A DNA stretch of 42,576 bases, from the NCBI GenBank assembly GCA_050485385.1, contig JBJHBG010000032.1:1-42576 (forward strand), given 5' to 3'. Shown here piece by piece: positions 15,658 to 24,443 of the stretch. The stretch's first letter is position 1. Each line of letters starts with the position of its first letter. The notes under the pieces were generated by a model. It was not told where the DNA came from. It worked only from the letters and a program-made list of their open reading frames with translations, and made no database searches. Origin of the DNA: RECO01 sp050485385 (GTDB lineage Bacteria > Pseudomonadota > Alphaproteobacteria > Geminicoccales > Geminicoccaceae). A program made the position numbers and the translations under genes.

Positions 15658-16614
15658 ATGCGCATCGACGCGAACACCAAGGGCGCCTACGTCATCGCGC
15701 CGACGCCCTTCACCGACCAGGGCGAGGTGGACCTCGCCAGCATCGACCGGCTGGTGGACGGCTATCTGGAGGCCGGGGCCGCCGGCATCACCATCCTCGG
15801 CATCATGGGCGAGGCGACCAAGCTGCTGGCCGACGAGAGCCAGACGATCACCGATCGGTTCCTGAAGCGGGTCGACGGGCGGGTGCCCGTGGTGGTGGGC
15901 GTCAGCGCTCCCGGCATGCTGCCGATGGTGAAGCGCAGCCACGCGGTGATGGCGGCCGGCGCCGGTGGCGTGATGATCGCCCCCGCCCAGGGCCTCAAGA
16001 CCGACGCCGCGGTCGAGGCCTACATGGTCGAGGCGGCGGAGAGCCTCGGCCCCGACGTGCCGATCTGCTTCCAGGACTACCCGCTCACCACCGGCGTCAA
16101 CTTCACCGTCGATACCTATCAACGCATCGTCGAGCGCTGCCCATCGATCATCATGTTCAAGCACGAGGATTGGCCGGGCCTCGCCAAGCTCGCCGAGATC
16201 AGGAAGCGCGAGCTGCAGGGCAAGGTGCGGCGCGTGTCCATCCTGACGGCCAATGGCGGCCTGTTCCTCGCCTCGGAGCTGCACCTCGGCGCCGACGGCT
16301 GCATGACGGGCTACGCCTTCGCCGAAGCCCTGGTCGGCATCTGCCGCTACTTCGAGGCGGGCGAGGCCGAGAAGGGCGAGGACCTGTTCGACGCGCACCT
16401 GCCGCTCATCCGGCTGGAGGCGCAGCCGGGCGTGGGGCTCGCGATCCGGAAGGAGATCTACCGCCGCCGCGGCCTGATCGCGTCCGCCGCCATCCGCCGG
16501 CCGGGGCCGAAGCTGGCAGCATCGGACGTCGCCGAACTCGACCGCCAGATGGCCCGCCTCGGCCGGCGCCTGGCGGAGTTGGGCGAGCCGCTGCCGTCGG
16601 GCCTCGCCGCCTGA
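15658..16614 (+). CDS. DapA-family class I aldolase/lyase (not DapA itself)
   Basis: 318 residues with the DHDPS/NAL TIM-barrel plan. The Schiff-base lysine is K168 (IIMFKHED) and the catalytic tyrosine Y141 (CFQDYPLTTG). The GTTGE segment that binds the pyruvate carboxylate in true DapA reads G48-I-M-G-E52, losing both threonines; the first Thr relays protons in lysine synthesis, so 4-hydroxy-tetrahydrodipicolinate synthase activity is unlikely. It more probably cleaves or dehydrates a keto-deoxy acid or similar substrate. A C-terminal extension of about 25 residues follows the barrel. Divergent from the carbonic anhydrase; CAGGGGGA precedes the ATG. Confidence 0.88.
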   Translation: MRIDANTKGAYVIAPTPFTDQGEVDLASIDRLVDGYLEAGAAGITILGIMGEATKLLADESQTITDRFLKRVDGRVPVVVGVSAPGMLPMVKRSHAVMAAGAGGVMIAPAQGLKTDAAVEAYMVEAAESLGPDVPICFQDYPLTTGVNFTVDTYQRIVERCPSIIMFKHEDWPGLAKLAEIRKRELQGKVRRVSILTANGGLFLASELHLGADGCMTGYAFAEALVGICRYFEAGEAEKGEDLFDAHLPLIRLEAQPGVGLAIRKEIYRRRGLIASAAIRRPGPKLAASDVAELDRQMARLGRRLAELGEPLPSGLAA

Positions 16615-16651
16615 GGGACGAGAGGGCCAGACGCCCCCGCATCGCCGCCGC

Positions 16652-17599
16652 TCAGCCCAGATAGGCGTCGACGATGGCGCTGGTGAGCGCGTTGTTCTGC
16701 TCCACGTAGTCGGTGAGGAACTCGTGCATGCCGAAGTCGAAGACGTCGTCGACGCGGAGCGAGGCGAGGTGGTCGTGGCGGGCGCGGGCCATGTCGTGGC
16801 AGGGGTGCCGCTTGCCGTAGGTGTTGCCCAGCAGGTCGAGATAGCGGTCGGTCTGCGACGCGCAGGCGGCGAGCGAGCGCGGCATCTCGCGCCGCAGGAT
16901 GCAGAGTTCGGCGACGTTGCGCGCCTGCACCGGCTTGCGGAAGACGTAGCCATAGGCGCGCGACGCCGACATGGCCTTCAACAGCGTCGTCCACTGGAAG
17001 TAGTCGACGGCAGAGCCGACCGGCGCGTGCTCGGGCAACAGCACGTGGTACTTCACGTCGAGGATGCGGGCCGTGTTGTCGCCGCGCTCGACGAAGGTGC
17101 CGAGCTGGAGGAACCAGTAGGCATCGCCCCGCAGCATGGTTTCGGTGGCGGCACCGCGCACCGTCATCGACGAGAACTTCACCCAGTCGAGCAAGGTGGC
17201 GAGGTCGTTCTGCGCGATCGCCTGAGCGCCGCGGCGATCGAACTCGAGCCAGAGCGTGTTGAGCGCTTCCCACAAGGTGGCGGTGACGGCCGTGCGCACC
17301 GTGCGGGCGTTGCGCCGGGCGGCGTCGATGCAACTCGCCAGGCTGGAGGGGTTGTCGCGATCGAAGACGAGGTGGTGGATGGCGGCGTCGGCCTCGGCCG
17401 TGTCGTTCTGGGCGTAGTAGGTCTCCTCGCAGCCGGCGCTGACGATCGCCGAATGCCAGGCGCTGCCCTCGCCCTCCTGGGGCTGGCCGTCGGGCACGCT
17501 CGCGAGCCTGAGGGTGACGTCGACGAGGCGAGCGGTGTTCTCGGCGCGCTCGGCGTAGCGCCCGAGCCAGAACAGGTGGTCGGCAACGCGGCTCAGCAT
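16652..17599 (-). CDS. Alpha-E domain protein (DUF403)
   Basis: 315 residues, all-helical. It begins MLSRVADHLFWLGRYAERAE, the diagnostic alpha-E start, with NTARLVDVTLRL just after and a later FVERGDNTARILDVKYH block, an internal echo of the same motif. The biochemical role is uncertain. The family is nearly always encoded beside a circularly permuted ATP-grasp protein, as here (4 bases apart), and often beside a transglutaminase-like protease; together they are proposed to form and break amide bonds in a peptide-like product. The third partner is missing from this locus. Confidence 0.93.
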   Translation of the reverse strand: MLSRVADHLFWLGRYAERAENTARLVDVTLRLASVPDGQPQEGEGSAWHSAIVSAGCEETYYAQNDTAEADAAIHHLVFDRDNPSSLASCIDAARRNARTVRTAVTATLWEALNTLWLEFDRRGAQAIAQNDLATLLDWVKFSSMTVRGAATETMLRGDAYWFLQLGTFVERGDNTARILDVKYHVLLPEHAPVGSAVDYFQWTTLLKAMSASRAYGYVFRKPVQARNVAELCILRREMPRSLAACASQTDRYLDLLGNTYGKRHPCHDMARARHDHLASLRVDDVFDFGMHEFLTDYVEQNNALTSAIVDAYLG

Positions 17600-17603
17600 G
17601 GCC

Positions 17604-19082
17604 TCAGCCCCCCGTGCCGGACGCCTGGCTCTGCCACTGCCCCTGCCCGGCGGCCGGCGGCAGGACCCAGGTGTCCTTGGTGCCGCCGCCCTGGCTGGAG
17701 TTCACCACCAGCGAGCCTTCGGGCAGCGCGACGCGGGTCAGCCCGCCCGGCACGATGGTGATCTTCTCGCCAACCAGGACGAAGGGCCTGAGGTCGATGT
17801 GCCGGGGTGCCACACCGCCGGCAACGAAGGTGGGCGAGGCACTCAAGGCCAGGGTCGGCTGGGCGATGTAGGCCTCCGGGTGCGCCTTCAGCTTCTGGGC
17901 GAAGCGCTCGCGCTCGGCCGCGGTTGCCGCCGGGCCGATCAGCATGCCGTAGCCGCCCGAGCCCTGTACTTCCTTCACCACCAACTCGTGCAGGTGATCC
18001 AAGACGTAGGACAGCACCTTCGGATCGCTGCAATCGTGGGTCGGCACGTTGTTGAGGATCGGCTTCTCGCCCAAGTAGAACTCGATCATCTTGGGCACGT
18101 GGATGTAGGTCGCCTTGTCGTCGGCAACACCGGTGCCGACGGCATTGGCGAGTGCCACGCGGCCCTGACGGTAGGCGCGCATCAGCCCCCGCACGCCCAG
18201 CACCGAGTCGGGATTGAAGGTCTCGGGATCGAGGAAGTCGTCGTCGATGCGGCGGTAGAGCACGTCGATCCGCCGCGGCCCCTCCGTCGTGCGCATGAAG
18301 ACCTCGTCGTCCTCGACGAAGAGGTCCGGCCCCTCGACCAGCTCCACGCCCATGCGGTCGGCGAGGTAGGCGTGCTCGAAATAGGCGCTGTTGAACAGGC
18401 CCGGCGTCAGTACCGCCACGGTGGGCTCGCGCTCGCAGGTCTCCGGGGCCAGCGACCGCAGGGTGGCCAAAAGCGCGTTCGGGTAGTGATCGAGGGCGAG
18501 CGGCCCGTGCCGCATGCAGAGATCCGGGAACAGCCGCATCATCATCTCCCGGTTCTCCAGCATGTAGGAGACGCCGGACGGCGTGCGCAGGTTGTCCTCC
18601 AGGACGTAGAAGTCGGTCGGCCCGGTGCGCACCACGTCGATGCCGGCGATCACCGAATAGACCCGGTGCGGCAGGGTGAGGCCCTGCATCGCCGCCTGAA
18701 AGCCGGGGTTCTGGAGGATTTGTTGCTCGGGGACGAGCCCGGCGCGGCAGATCTCGCGGCCGTGGTAGACGTCGTGGAGAAAGGCGTTGAGCGCCTTCAC
18801 CCGCTGCTCCAGCCCGCGGGTGAGGAGCCCCCACTCGTCGGCGGGGATGACGCGCGGCACGATGTCGAAGGGGATGATCCGCTCGGGGTCGGCGCCGGCG
18901 CCGTAGACGGCGAAGGTGATGCCGATGCGGCGGAACAGGAACTCGGCCTCCTGCCGCTTCAGCTCGATCAGTTCGGGCGGCGTCGCCTCCAGCCAGCGGG
19001 CGACGCCGGCGTAGCTCGGACGTACGCTGCCGTCGGGCTCGTACATCTCGTTGAAGAACGGTCGCGCGTCCGACGATGTCAT
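17604..19082 (-). CDS. Circularly permuted type 2 ATP-grasp protein
   Basis: 492 residues. Recognised by FFNEMYEPDGSVRPSYAGV at the N-terminus, IPFDIVPRVIPADEW, and the ATP-grasp core with FYVLEDNLRTPSGVSYMLEN, GRVALANAVGTGVADDK and VKEVQGSGGYGMLIGP. It ends VVNSSQGGGTKDTWVLP. ATP-grasp enzymes form amide or thioester bonds via an acyl phosphate; the substrate here is unknown. Start 19082 is taken because GGAGG lies 9-10 bases upstream; the frame opens earlier without a site. It precedes the alpha-E gene by 4 bases and is divergent from the Ldh-family gene. Confidence 0.93.
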   Translation of the reverse strand: MTSSDARPFFNEMYEPDGSVRPSYAGVARWLEATPPELIELKRQEAEFLFRRIGITFAVYGAGADPERIIPFDIVPRVIPADEWGLLTRGLEQRVKALNAFLHDVYHGREICRAGLVPEQQILQNPGFQAAMQGLTLPHRVYSVIAGIDVVRTGPTDFYVLEDNLRTPSGVSYMLENREMMMRLFPDLCMRHGPLALDHYPNALLATLRSLAPETCEREPTVAVLTPGLFNSAYFEHAYLADRMGVELVEGPDLFVEDDEVFMRTTEGPRRIDVLYRRIDDDFLDPETFNPDSVLGVRGLMRAYRQGRVALANAVGTGVADDKATYIHVPKMIEFYLGEKPILNNVPTHDCSDPKVLSYVLDHLHELVVKEVQGSGGYGMLIGPAATAAERERFAQKLKAHPEAYIAQPTLALSASPTFVAGGVAPRHIDLRPFVLVGEKITIVPGGLTRVALPEGSLVVNSSQGGGTKDTWVLPPAAGQGQWQSQASGTGG

Positions 19083-19223
19083 CGTTCTGCGTCCTCCTTG
19101 CCCGCCCGCGAGCAACATGCGCGCCAAGCGCGCCGGTTCACAAGCCTTGCCGACCGGCCATCACTGCGACAACGGTAGCAGCCCACGGTCCGCCAACGCA
19201 AAACGGGGAGGAATGATCCCGCC

Positions 19224-20279
19224 ATGACGCACCGACCGCGTGCCGAAACCCTGATCGGTCTCGCCAAGGCCCTGCTCGAGAAGGCATCACTGCCGCCGGA
19301 AAAATCGGCACTGGTGGCGGAACTCCTCGTCGAAGCCGACCTGTTGGGGCACACGACCCACGGCCTGGCCCTGCTGCCCGGCTATCTCGCGGCGCTCGAC
19401 GCCGGCAAGATGATCGCCGAGGGCGAGGTCGAGGTGGTGGCCGACAACGGCGGGAACCTGGTCTGGGACGGCCGCTACCTGCCCGGCGTCTGGCTCACCG
19501 CGCGGGCCATCGACACGGCCGTCGAACGGGCGCGCGAGCATGGCGTCGCCAGCGTCGCCATCCGCCGCTCGCACCACATCGCCTGCCTCGCCACCTTCCT
19601 GGAGCGCGCCACGCGGCACGACATGATGGTGCTGCTCGTCAGCTCCGATCCGTCGGTCGCCAGCGTCGCGCCGCACGGCGGCCGGAAGGCGGTGATGACG
19701 CCGAACCCCATCGGCATCGGCATCCCCACCGACGGCGATCCGATCCTCGTCGACGTCAGCGCCTCCATCACCACCAACGGGCTCTCCGCCCGGCTCGCCA
19801 AGGAAGGCAAGCGCTTCGACCATCCCTGGCTGATCGACGGCGAGGGCAACCCGACCGACGATCCGAAGGCGCTGGAGGCCGACCCGCCGGGCTCGATCCT
19901 GCCCATCGGCGGCCTCGACCACGGCCACAAGGGCACGGCCATCGCGCTTTGGGTCGAGGTGATGACCCAGGCGCTCTCGGGCTTCGGCCGCGCCGACGGC
20001 GCCGACCGCTGGGGGGCCGCGGTGTTCGTCCAGGTGATCGACCCCAGCGCCTTCGCCGGCCGCGAGGCCTTCGTCCGCCAGACCTCCTGGCTCGCCGACG
20101 CAGTGCGCAGCAACCCGCCCCGGCCGGGCGTTTCCGAGGTCCGCCTGCCCGGCCAGGGCGCCCTCGCCCGCAAGCGCAAGAGCCTCGCCGACGGCGTCGA
20201 CCTCTATCCGGGCATCCTCGACACGCTCCGCGGCGAGGCGGCCAAGCGCGGCGTCGCCTGGCCGGACGGCCTCGCCTGA
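19224..20279 (+). CDS. Ldh-family (malate/L-lactate/ureidoglycolate-type) oxidoreductase
   Basis: 351 residues, family length. The catalytic motif HTTHGLALLPGYL (about residues 44-56) and RRSHHIACLATFLERA (about 114-129) identify the MDH/LDH-2 NADPH-binding fold, unrelated to classical Rossmann malate dehydrogenases. PNPIGIGIPTDGDPILVD and GGLDHGHKGTAIAL are also typical. Members oxidise malate, lactate, ureidoglycolate, 2,3-diketogulonate or cyclic imino acids; which applies here is unclear. GGGAGGAAT precedes the ATG. Likely monocistronic: a hairpin (20296-20310) follows. Confidence 0.92.
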   Translation: MTHRPRAETLIGLAKALLEKASLPPEKSALVAELLVEADLLGHTTHGLALLPGYLAALDAGKMIAEGEVEVVADNGGNLVWDGRYLPGVWLTARAIDTAVERAREHGVASVAIRRSHHIACLATFLERATRHDMMVLLVSSDPSVASVAPHGGRKAVMTPNPIGIGIPTDGDPILVDVSASITTNGLSARLAKEGKRFDHPWLIDGEGNPTDDPKALEADPPGSILPIGGLDHGHKGTAIALWVEVMTQALSGFGRADGADRWGAAVFVQVIDPSAFAGREAFVRQTSWLADAVRSNPPRPGVSEVRLPGQGALARKRKSLADGVDLYPGILDTLRGEAAKRGVAWPDGLA

Positions 20280-20295
20280 GAAGGACAGGAAGCAT

Positions 20296-20310
20296 GGGGC
20301 GTTCGGCCCC
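20296..20310 (+). terminator. Short hairpin after the Ldh-family gene
   Basis: GGGGC-GTTCG-GCCCC, 16 bases beyond the stop, of the same GGGGC/GCCCC type as others in the window. The stem is short and has no T-run. Confidence 0.45.
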
Positions 20311-20473
20311 CCGCACGCTTTCCAAGCCGCCCACGCCTGCCCGTCGGGCCGGGGTCGTCGCCGCCGGTCGCAGGCGTTACGACGAGGTGGAGACGGGACG
20401 CCGGGAGCGGCCTCATGCCTGCCATGTCGGGTTTTTCGTCGGCCTGCCCTGGAATCGGCGGTCGCGATGGATT

Positions 20474-20490
20474 ATGTTGCAGTGCAGCAT
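20474..20490. promoter_or_regulatory. PhaR-like palindrome upstream of the Pat-type gene
   Basis: ATGTTGCA-G-TGCAGCAT, a 17-base palindrome with one mismatched pair, ending 35 bases before the start codon. TGCA-rich palindromes of this form are known as binding sites for PhaR, the polyhydroxyalkanoate-linked repressor of alphaproteobacteria. TTGACC follows directly and could serve as a -35 element, though no good -10 is seen. Confidence 0.5.
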
Positions 20491-20525
20491 TGACCTGCTT
20501 CGTCGTTCCCATCGAGGTTTGACCC

Positions 20526-23204
20526 ATGTCGGTTCGGAATCTCGACCGCGTCTTCAAGCCGTCCTCGATCGCCCTGGTGGGTGCCACCAGCAAGCCGGGG
20601 ACGCTCGGCGCCATCGTGTCGGAGAACCTGCTCTGTAGCGGGTTCGACGGCCCGATCCTACCCGTCAACGCCGAGGAATGGGCGGTGCGCGGCGTGATGA
20701 CCTATGCGAGCGTCGCCGAGCTACCGCTCGCTCCCGACCTCGCCGTCATCCTCACCCCGCCGCACACCGTGCCGGAGATCGTCGATACGCTGGGCCGGGT
20801 GGGGACGCGCGGTGCCGTGGTCATCTCGCCGGGCTTCGCCGACCTCGGCGCCGAAGGCCGGGCGTTGCAGCAGCGCATGCTGGATGCTGCCCGGCCGCAC
20901 CTGATGCGCATCGTCGGGCCGAACTGCATGGGCCTCGTCGTGCCCGAGCGGAAGATGAATGCGAGCTACGTCCACACGGCCGGGCTGCCCGGCTCGCTCG
21001 CCTTCGTCTCGCAGTCGGGCGCGGTCATGCGCACGGTGGTCGACTGGGCGACCTACCGGGGCGTCGGGTTCAGCCACCTCGTCTCCGCGGGCGACATGGC
21101 CGACGTCGATTTCGGCGACCTGCTCGACTACTGGCTGGCCGACCCGAAGACCCGCTCGATCCTCTTGCACATGGAGGGGCTGAAGGAGGCGCGGAAGTTC
21201 ATGTCAGCGGCGCGCGCCGCCTCGCGCACCAAGCCCGTCGTCGTCCTCAAGACCGGCCGCTCGCCGGAGGGCGCGCGCGCCGCGCAGTCGCACACCGGCA
21301 TGCTCGCCGGCGAGGACGCCGTCTACGGCGCCGCCTTCAGCCGCGCCGGCATGCTGCGGGTGAACGACCTCAACGAGGTGTTCGCCGCGGTCGAGACCCT
21401 CGGCATGGGCACGCGGGTCAAGGGCGACCGGCTCGCCATCCTCTCCAACGGCGGCGGCATCGGCGTGCTCGCCACCGACGCGCTGCACCGCACGGGCGGC
21501 CGTATGGCGGCGTTGAGCGAGACCACCCGCGCCAAGCTCGGCGGGTTCCCGCCGCCGGTCTGTACCCCGGGCAATCCGGTCGACATCGGCGCCGATGCCG
21601 ACCCGGCGCGCTACGGCCAAGCGCTCTCCGCACTGCTGGAGGACGACACGCTCGATGCCGTGCTCGTGCTCAAGAGCCCGACCGGCGCCAACCAGTCCGA
21701 GGCCTGCGCCGATGCCGTGATCGAGGCGGTCGGCAAGCGCCGCCGCCCGGTGCTCACCTGCTGGCTGGGCAAGGAGGCACCGCGCGCCGCCCGCCGCCGC
21801 TTCGGCCAGGCGCGCATCCCCACCTACGACACGCCCGAGGACGCGGCGCAGGGCTTCGGCCACCTCGTCGCCTACCAACGCAACCAGGAACTGCTGCTGC
21901 AATCGCCGACCGGCGTCGACGTCACGGGGCTGACCGATCTCGTGGCGGCGCAGAGGCTTTGTCAGGAGGCCCTGGAGGCCGGCCGCGACTGGCTGACCGA
22001 GCCGGAATCGAAGCGGCTGCTCGAAGCCTACGCCATCCCGACCGTGCGCACCCAGACCGCGACCACGGCCGAGCAGGCCGGCCGCCTCGGCGCCCGCATG
22101 GCGGTCAAGGTGGCGCTCAAGATCCTCTCGCCCGACATCACCCACAAATCGGACGTGGCCGGCGTCGCCCTGGGCCTCGAGGGGGCGGACGAGGTTCGCC
22201 GCGCGGCGGAGACGATGCTGAAGCGGGTCCGAGAGCAGGCCCCCGAGGCGCGCATCGAGGGCTTCAGCATCCAGGAAATGGTGACCATGCCGGACAGCAC
22301 CGAGCTGATCATCGGCGCGAAGTCCGACCCCCTGTTCGGCCCGGTGATCCTGTTCGGCGCCGGCGGCATCGCCGTCGAGGCGCTGGAGGACCGCGCCGTC
22401 GCCCTGCCGCCCTTGAACCTCGAATTGGCGCAGGAGATGATCCGCGAGACGCGGGTCTTCCGGCTGCTCCAGGGCTACCGCACGCGCCCGCCGGCGGCAC
22501 TCGACCAGATCGCCCTCGCGCTCGTCAAGCTCGGCCAGCTCATGGCCGACCTCGACCACGTCGCCGAGGTCGACGTGAACCCGCTGCTCGCCAACGCCAA
22601 CGGCGTCCTGGCGCTCGACGCCCGCATCCGCATCGCCGAGCCGGGCCGCCCCGGCACGGCGCGGCTGGCGATCAAGCCCTACCCGCGCGAGCTGGAGACG
22701 CTGGTCACGCTCAGGGACGGCACGCCGGTCCAGCTGCGCCCGATCCGCCCGGACGATGCCGCCGAGTTGCACGTGATGATCGGCCGCTCCAACCTCGAAG
22801 ACCTCCGCATGCGCTTCTTCACGGCGATGAAGCAGCTACCGCCCGCGCTTGCCGCCCGCCTCACCCAGATCGACTACGACCGCGAGATGGCCTTCGTCGC
22901 CTACGCGCTGAACGGCCAGAACGACGGCTTTTGGGGGGTCGGCCGCCTGCACGCCGACCCCGACCGGCAGAAGGCCGAATACGCCGTCATGATCCGCAGC
23001 GACATCAAGGGGCGCGGCCTCGGCCTCAGGCTCATGCAGGAGATCATCGAGCACGGGCAGCGCACCGGCGTGCACGAGATCTTCGGCGAGGTGCTGAACG
23101 AAAACGCCGCCATGCTGAAGATGTGCGAGCGCCTCGGTTTCGTGCGCCAAAAATCCGACGACCCCGAAGTCGCCCACATGGTCTTGTCGCTGACCGAGGG
23201 GTGA
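20526..23204 (+). CDS. Acyl-CoA synthetase (NDP-forming) fused to GNAT; Pat-type protein acetyltransferase
   Basis: 892 residues in the order of Salmonella Pat: CoA-binding Rossmann domain (about 1-135, IALVGATSKPGTLG), succinyl-CoA-ligase-like domains (about 140-460), ATP-grasp (about 485-700, LEAYAIPTVRT, LKILSPDITHKSDVAGV, LFGAGGIAVE), and a C-terminal GNAT domain (about 715-892, IRSDIKGRGLGLRLMQEI). Pat proteins acetylate lysines of acyl-CoA synthetases, commonly sensing acetyl-CoA through the ligase-like part. Here the phospho-histidine motif QSHTGMLAG (His256) is intact, so true ADP-forming acyl-CoA synthetase activity cannot be excluded. A single-gene unit behind a PhaR-like palindrome. 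Confidence 0.93.
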   Translation: MSVRNLDRVFKPSSIALVGATSKPGTLGAIVSENLLCSGFDGPILPVNAEEWAVRGVMTYASVAELPLAPDLAVILTPPHTVPEIVDTLGRVGTRGAVVISPGFADLGAEGRALQQRMLDAARPHLMRIVGPNCMGLVVPERKMNASYVHTAGLPGSLAFVSQSGAVMRTVVDWATYRGVGFSHLVSAGDMADVDFGDLLDYWLADPKTRSILLHMEGLKEARKFMSAARAASRTKPVVVLKTGRSPEGARAAQSHTGMLAGEDAVYGAAFSRAGMLRVNDLNEVFAAVETLGMGTRVKGDRLAILSNGGGIGVLATDALHRTGGRMAALSETTRAKLGGFPPPVCTPGNPVDIGADADPARYGQALSALLEDDTLDAVLVLKSPTGANQSEACADAVIEAVGKRRRPVLTCWLGKEAPRAARRRFGQARIPTYDTPEDAAQGFGHLVAYQRNQELLLQSPTGVDVTGLTDLVAAQRLCQEALEAGRDWLTEPESKRLLEAYAIPTVRTQTATTAEQAGRLGARMAVKVALKILSPDITHKSDVAGVALGLEGADEVRRAAETMLKRVREQAPEARIEGFSIQEMVTMPDSTELIIGAKSDPLFGPVILFGAGGIAVEALEDRAVALPPLNLELAQEMIRETRVFRLLQGYRTRPPAALDQIALALVKLGQLMADLDHVAEVDVNPLLANANGVLALDARIRIAEPGRPGTARLAIKPYPRELETLVTLRDGTPVQLRPIRPDDAAELHVMIGRSNLEDLRMRFFTAMKQLPPALAARLTQIDYDREMAFVAYALNGQNDGFWGVGRLHADPDRQKAEYAVMIRSDIKGRGLGLRLMQEIIEHGQRTGVHEIFGEVLNENAAMLKMCERLGFVRQKSDDPEVAHMVLSLTEG

Positions 23205-23252
23205 GACCGGCGTTCGACCTACGGACAGTGTCCGAACGGTGGGCGCGCCTTC

Positions 23253-23266
23253 TTGATTTGGATCAA
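23253..23266. promoter_or_regulatory. Perfect FNR/FixK-type box
   Basis: TTGAT-TTGG-ATCAA, an exact match to the TTGAT-N4-ATCAA consensus for FNR, ANR and FixK, centred about 107 bases before the start of the cytochrome c peroxidase gene. Bacterial dihaem peroxidases are commonly induced at low oxygen by this regulator class, so activation of that gene is the simplest reading. Confidence 0.75.
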
Positions 23267-23365
23267 ATCCAAACCGCCATCGGTTGCTTTACGTCGTCCC
23301 GGCCGGCGCTTGCGCAGCGGGCGTCCGTTCGCGCGCGCCCAGGCCGGCCGACGGAGGAGTGACCG

Positions 23366-24355
23366 ATGCGATTGCCGATCGCCAAGACCCTTGCAGTTTC
23401 GTTCGGTGCCCTGGCGCTCGTCGCCGGCGTGGCGATGGCCGACGACGACCTGCAGTTCTACCTCGATCAGTTCGAGCCCTTGCCCGCCCTGCCGCCGATC
23501 CCGGCCGACAACTCGCTGACGCCCGAGAAGATCGAACTCGGCAAGATGCTGTTCTTCGAGCCCCGGTTGTCCGCGAGCGGCGTGATCAGTTGCGCCACCT
23601 GCCACAACCCGGCGTTGGGGTGGGCCGACCGGCTGCCGCGCGGCACCGGCCACGAGGGTCAAGTCGGCCTGCGCAACACGCCGACCGTGCTGAATTCGGG
23701 CTTCCTCGACGCCCAGTTCTGGGACGGCCGCGAGCCCGACCTCGAGGGCCAGGCGCTCGGCCCGATCCAGGCCGAGGACGAGATGGCCATGGACCTCGAC
23801 GAGGCCCTGGAGCGCATCGAGCAGTTCGACATCTACGTCGCCCGCTTCGCCGAAGCCTTTCCCGACGACGACGCGCCGATCCGGGCCGAGAACGTGGCCT
23901 TCGCCATCGCCAGCTTCGAGCGCACGCTGAACACGCCCAACTCGCCGTTCGATCGTTTCCTGCGCGGCGACCGCGGGGCCATGACCGCACAGCAGGTCGA
24001 CGGCATGAAGGCGTTCGTCGACAACGGGTGCGTTGCCTGCCACCACGGCCCCAACCTCTCGGACGGTCTCTACCACCAGTTCGAGCTGCCCGGACCGACG
24101 GACGAGGGCCGCTTCGTCGTCACCGGCGACGAGGCCGACCGCTTCCACTTCCGCACCCCCACCTTGCGGAACGTCGCCGTCACCTACCCCTATTTCCACA
24201 ATGGCAGCATCGACAACCTGCACGACGCCGTGAACCTGATGGGCGACCAGATGCTCGGTCAGGAGTTCGAGCCCGAGACGCTCGACGCCCTGGTCGCGTT
24301 CCTGCACGCGCTCACCGGCGAAATGCCCAACGTCACCATCCCGGCGCTGCCCTGA
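23366..24355 (+). CDS. ccpA: Dihaem cytochrome c peroxidase (CcpA/MauG family)
   Basis: 329 residues with a Sec signal peptide cleaved near Ala25 (VAMA-DDD), hence periplasmic. Two c-type haem sites: CATCH at 76-80 and CVACH at 222-226. Between them lie NTPTVLNSGFL and WDGREPDLEGQ, the usual peroxidase landmarks, and LRNVAVTYPYFHNGS supplies the C-terminal region. It reduces hydrogen peroxide to water with electrons from a small cytochrome or cupredoxin. The short length and motif order favour a bacterial peroxidase over MauG. A perfect FNR-type box lies upstream and a strong hairpin downstream, so it is probably a monocistronic, oxygen-controlled unit. Confidence 0.93.
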   Translation: MRLPIAKTLAVSFGALALVAGVAMADDDLQFYLDQFEPLPALPPIPADNSLTPEKIELGKMLFFEPRLSASGVISCATCHNPALGWADRLPRGTGHEGQVGLRNTPTVLNSGFLDAQFWDGREPDLEGQALGPIQAEDEMAMDLDEALERIEQFDIYVARFAEAFPDDDAPIRAENVAFAIASFERTLNTPNSPFDRFLRGDRGAMTAQQVDGMKAFVDNGCVACHHGPNLSDGLYHQFELPGPTDEGRFVVTGDEADRFHFRTPTLRNVAVTYPYFHNGSIDNLHDAVNLMGDQMLGQEFEPETLDALVAFLHALTGEMPNVTIPALP

Positions 24356-24383
24356 CACACCGCCGTCACCCGAGCCGCGACGG

Positions 24384-24407
24384 AACGGCCCGCGCGAGCG
24401 GGCCGTT
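24384..24407 (+). terminator. Strong hairpin terminator after the peroxidase gene
   Basis: AACGGCCCGC, loop GCGA, GCGGGCCGTT: a perfect 10-base stem 28 bases after the stop, followed by GCGCTTT. The best intrinsic-terminator candidate in the window. Confidence 0.8.
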
Positions 24408-24443
24408 GCGCTTTGGCCGACCTCCATGGAGGAGACGCCAGCG

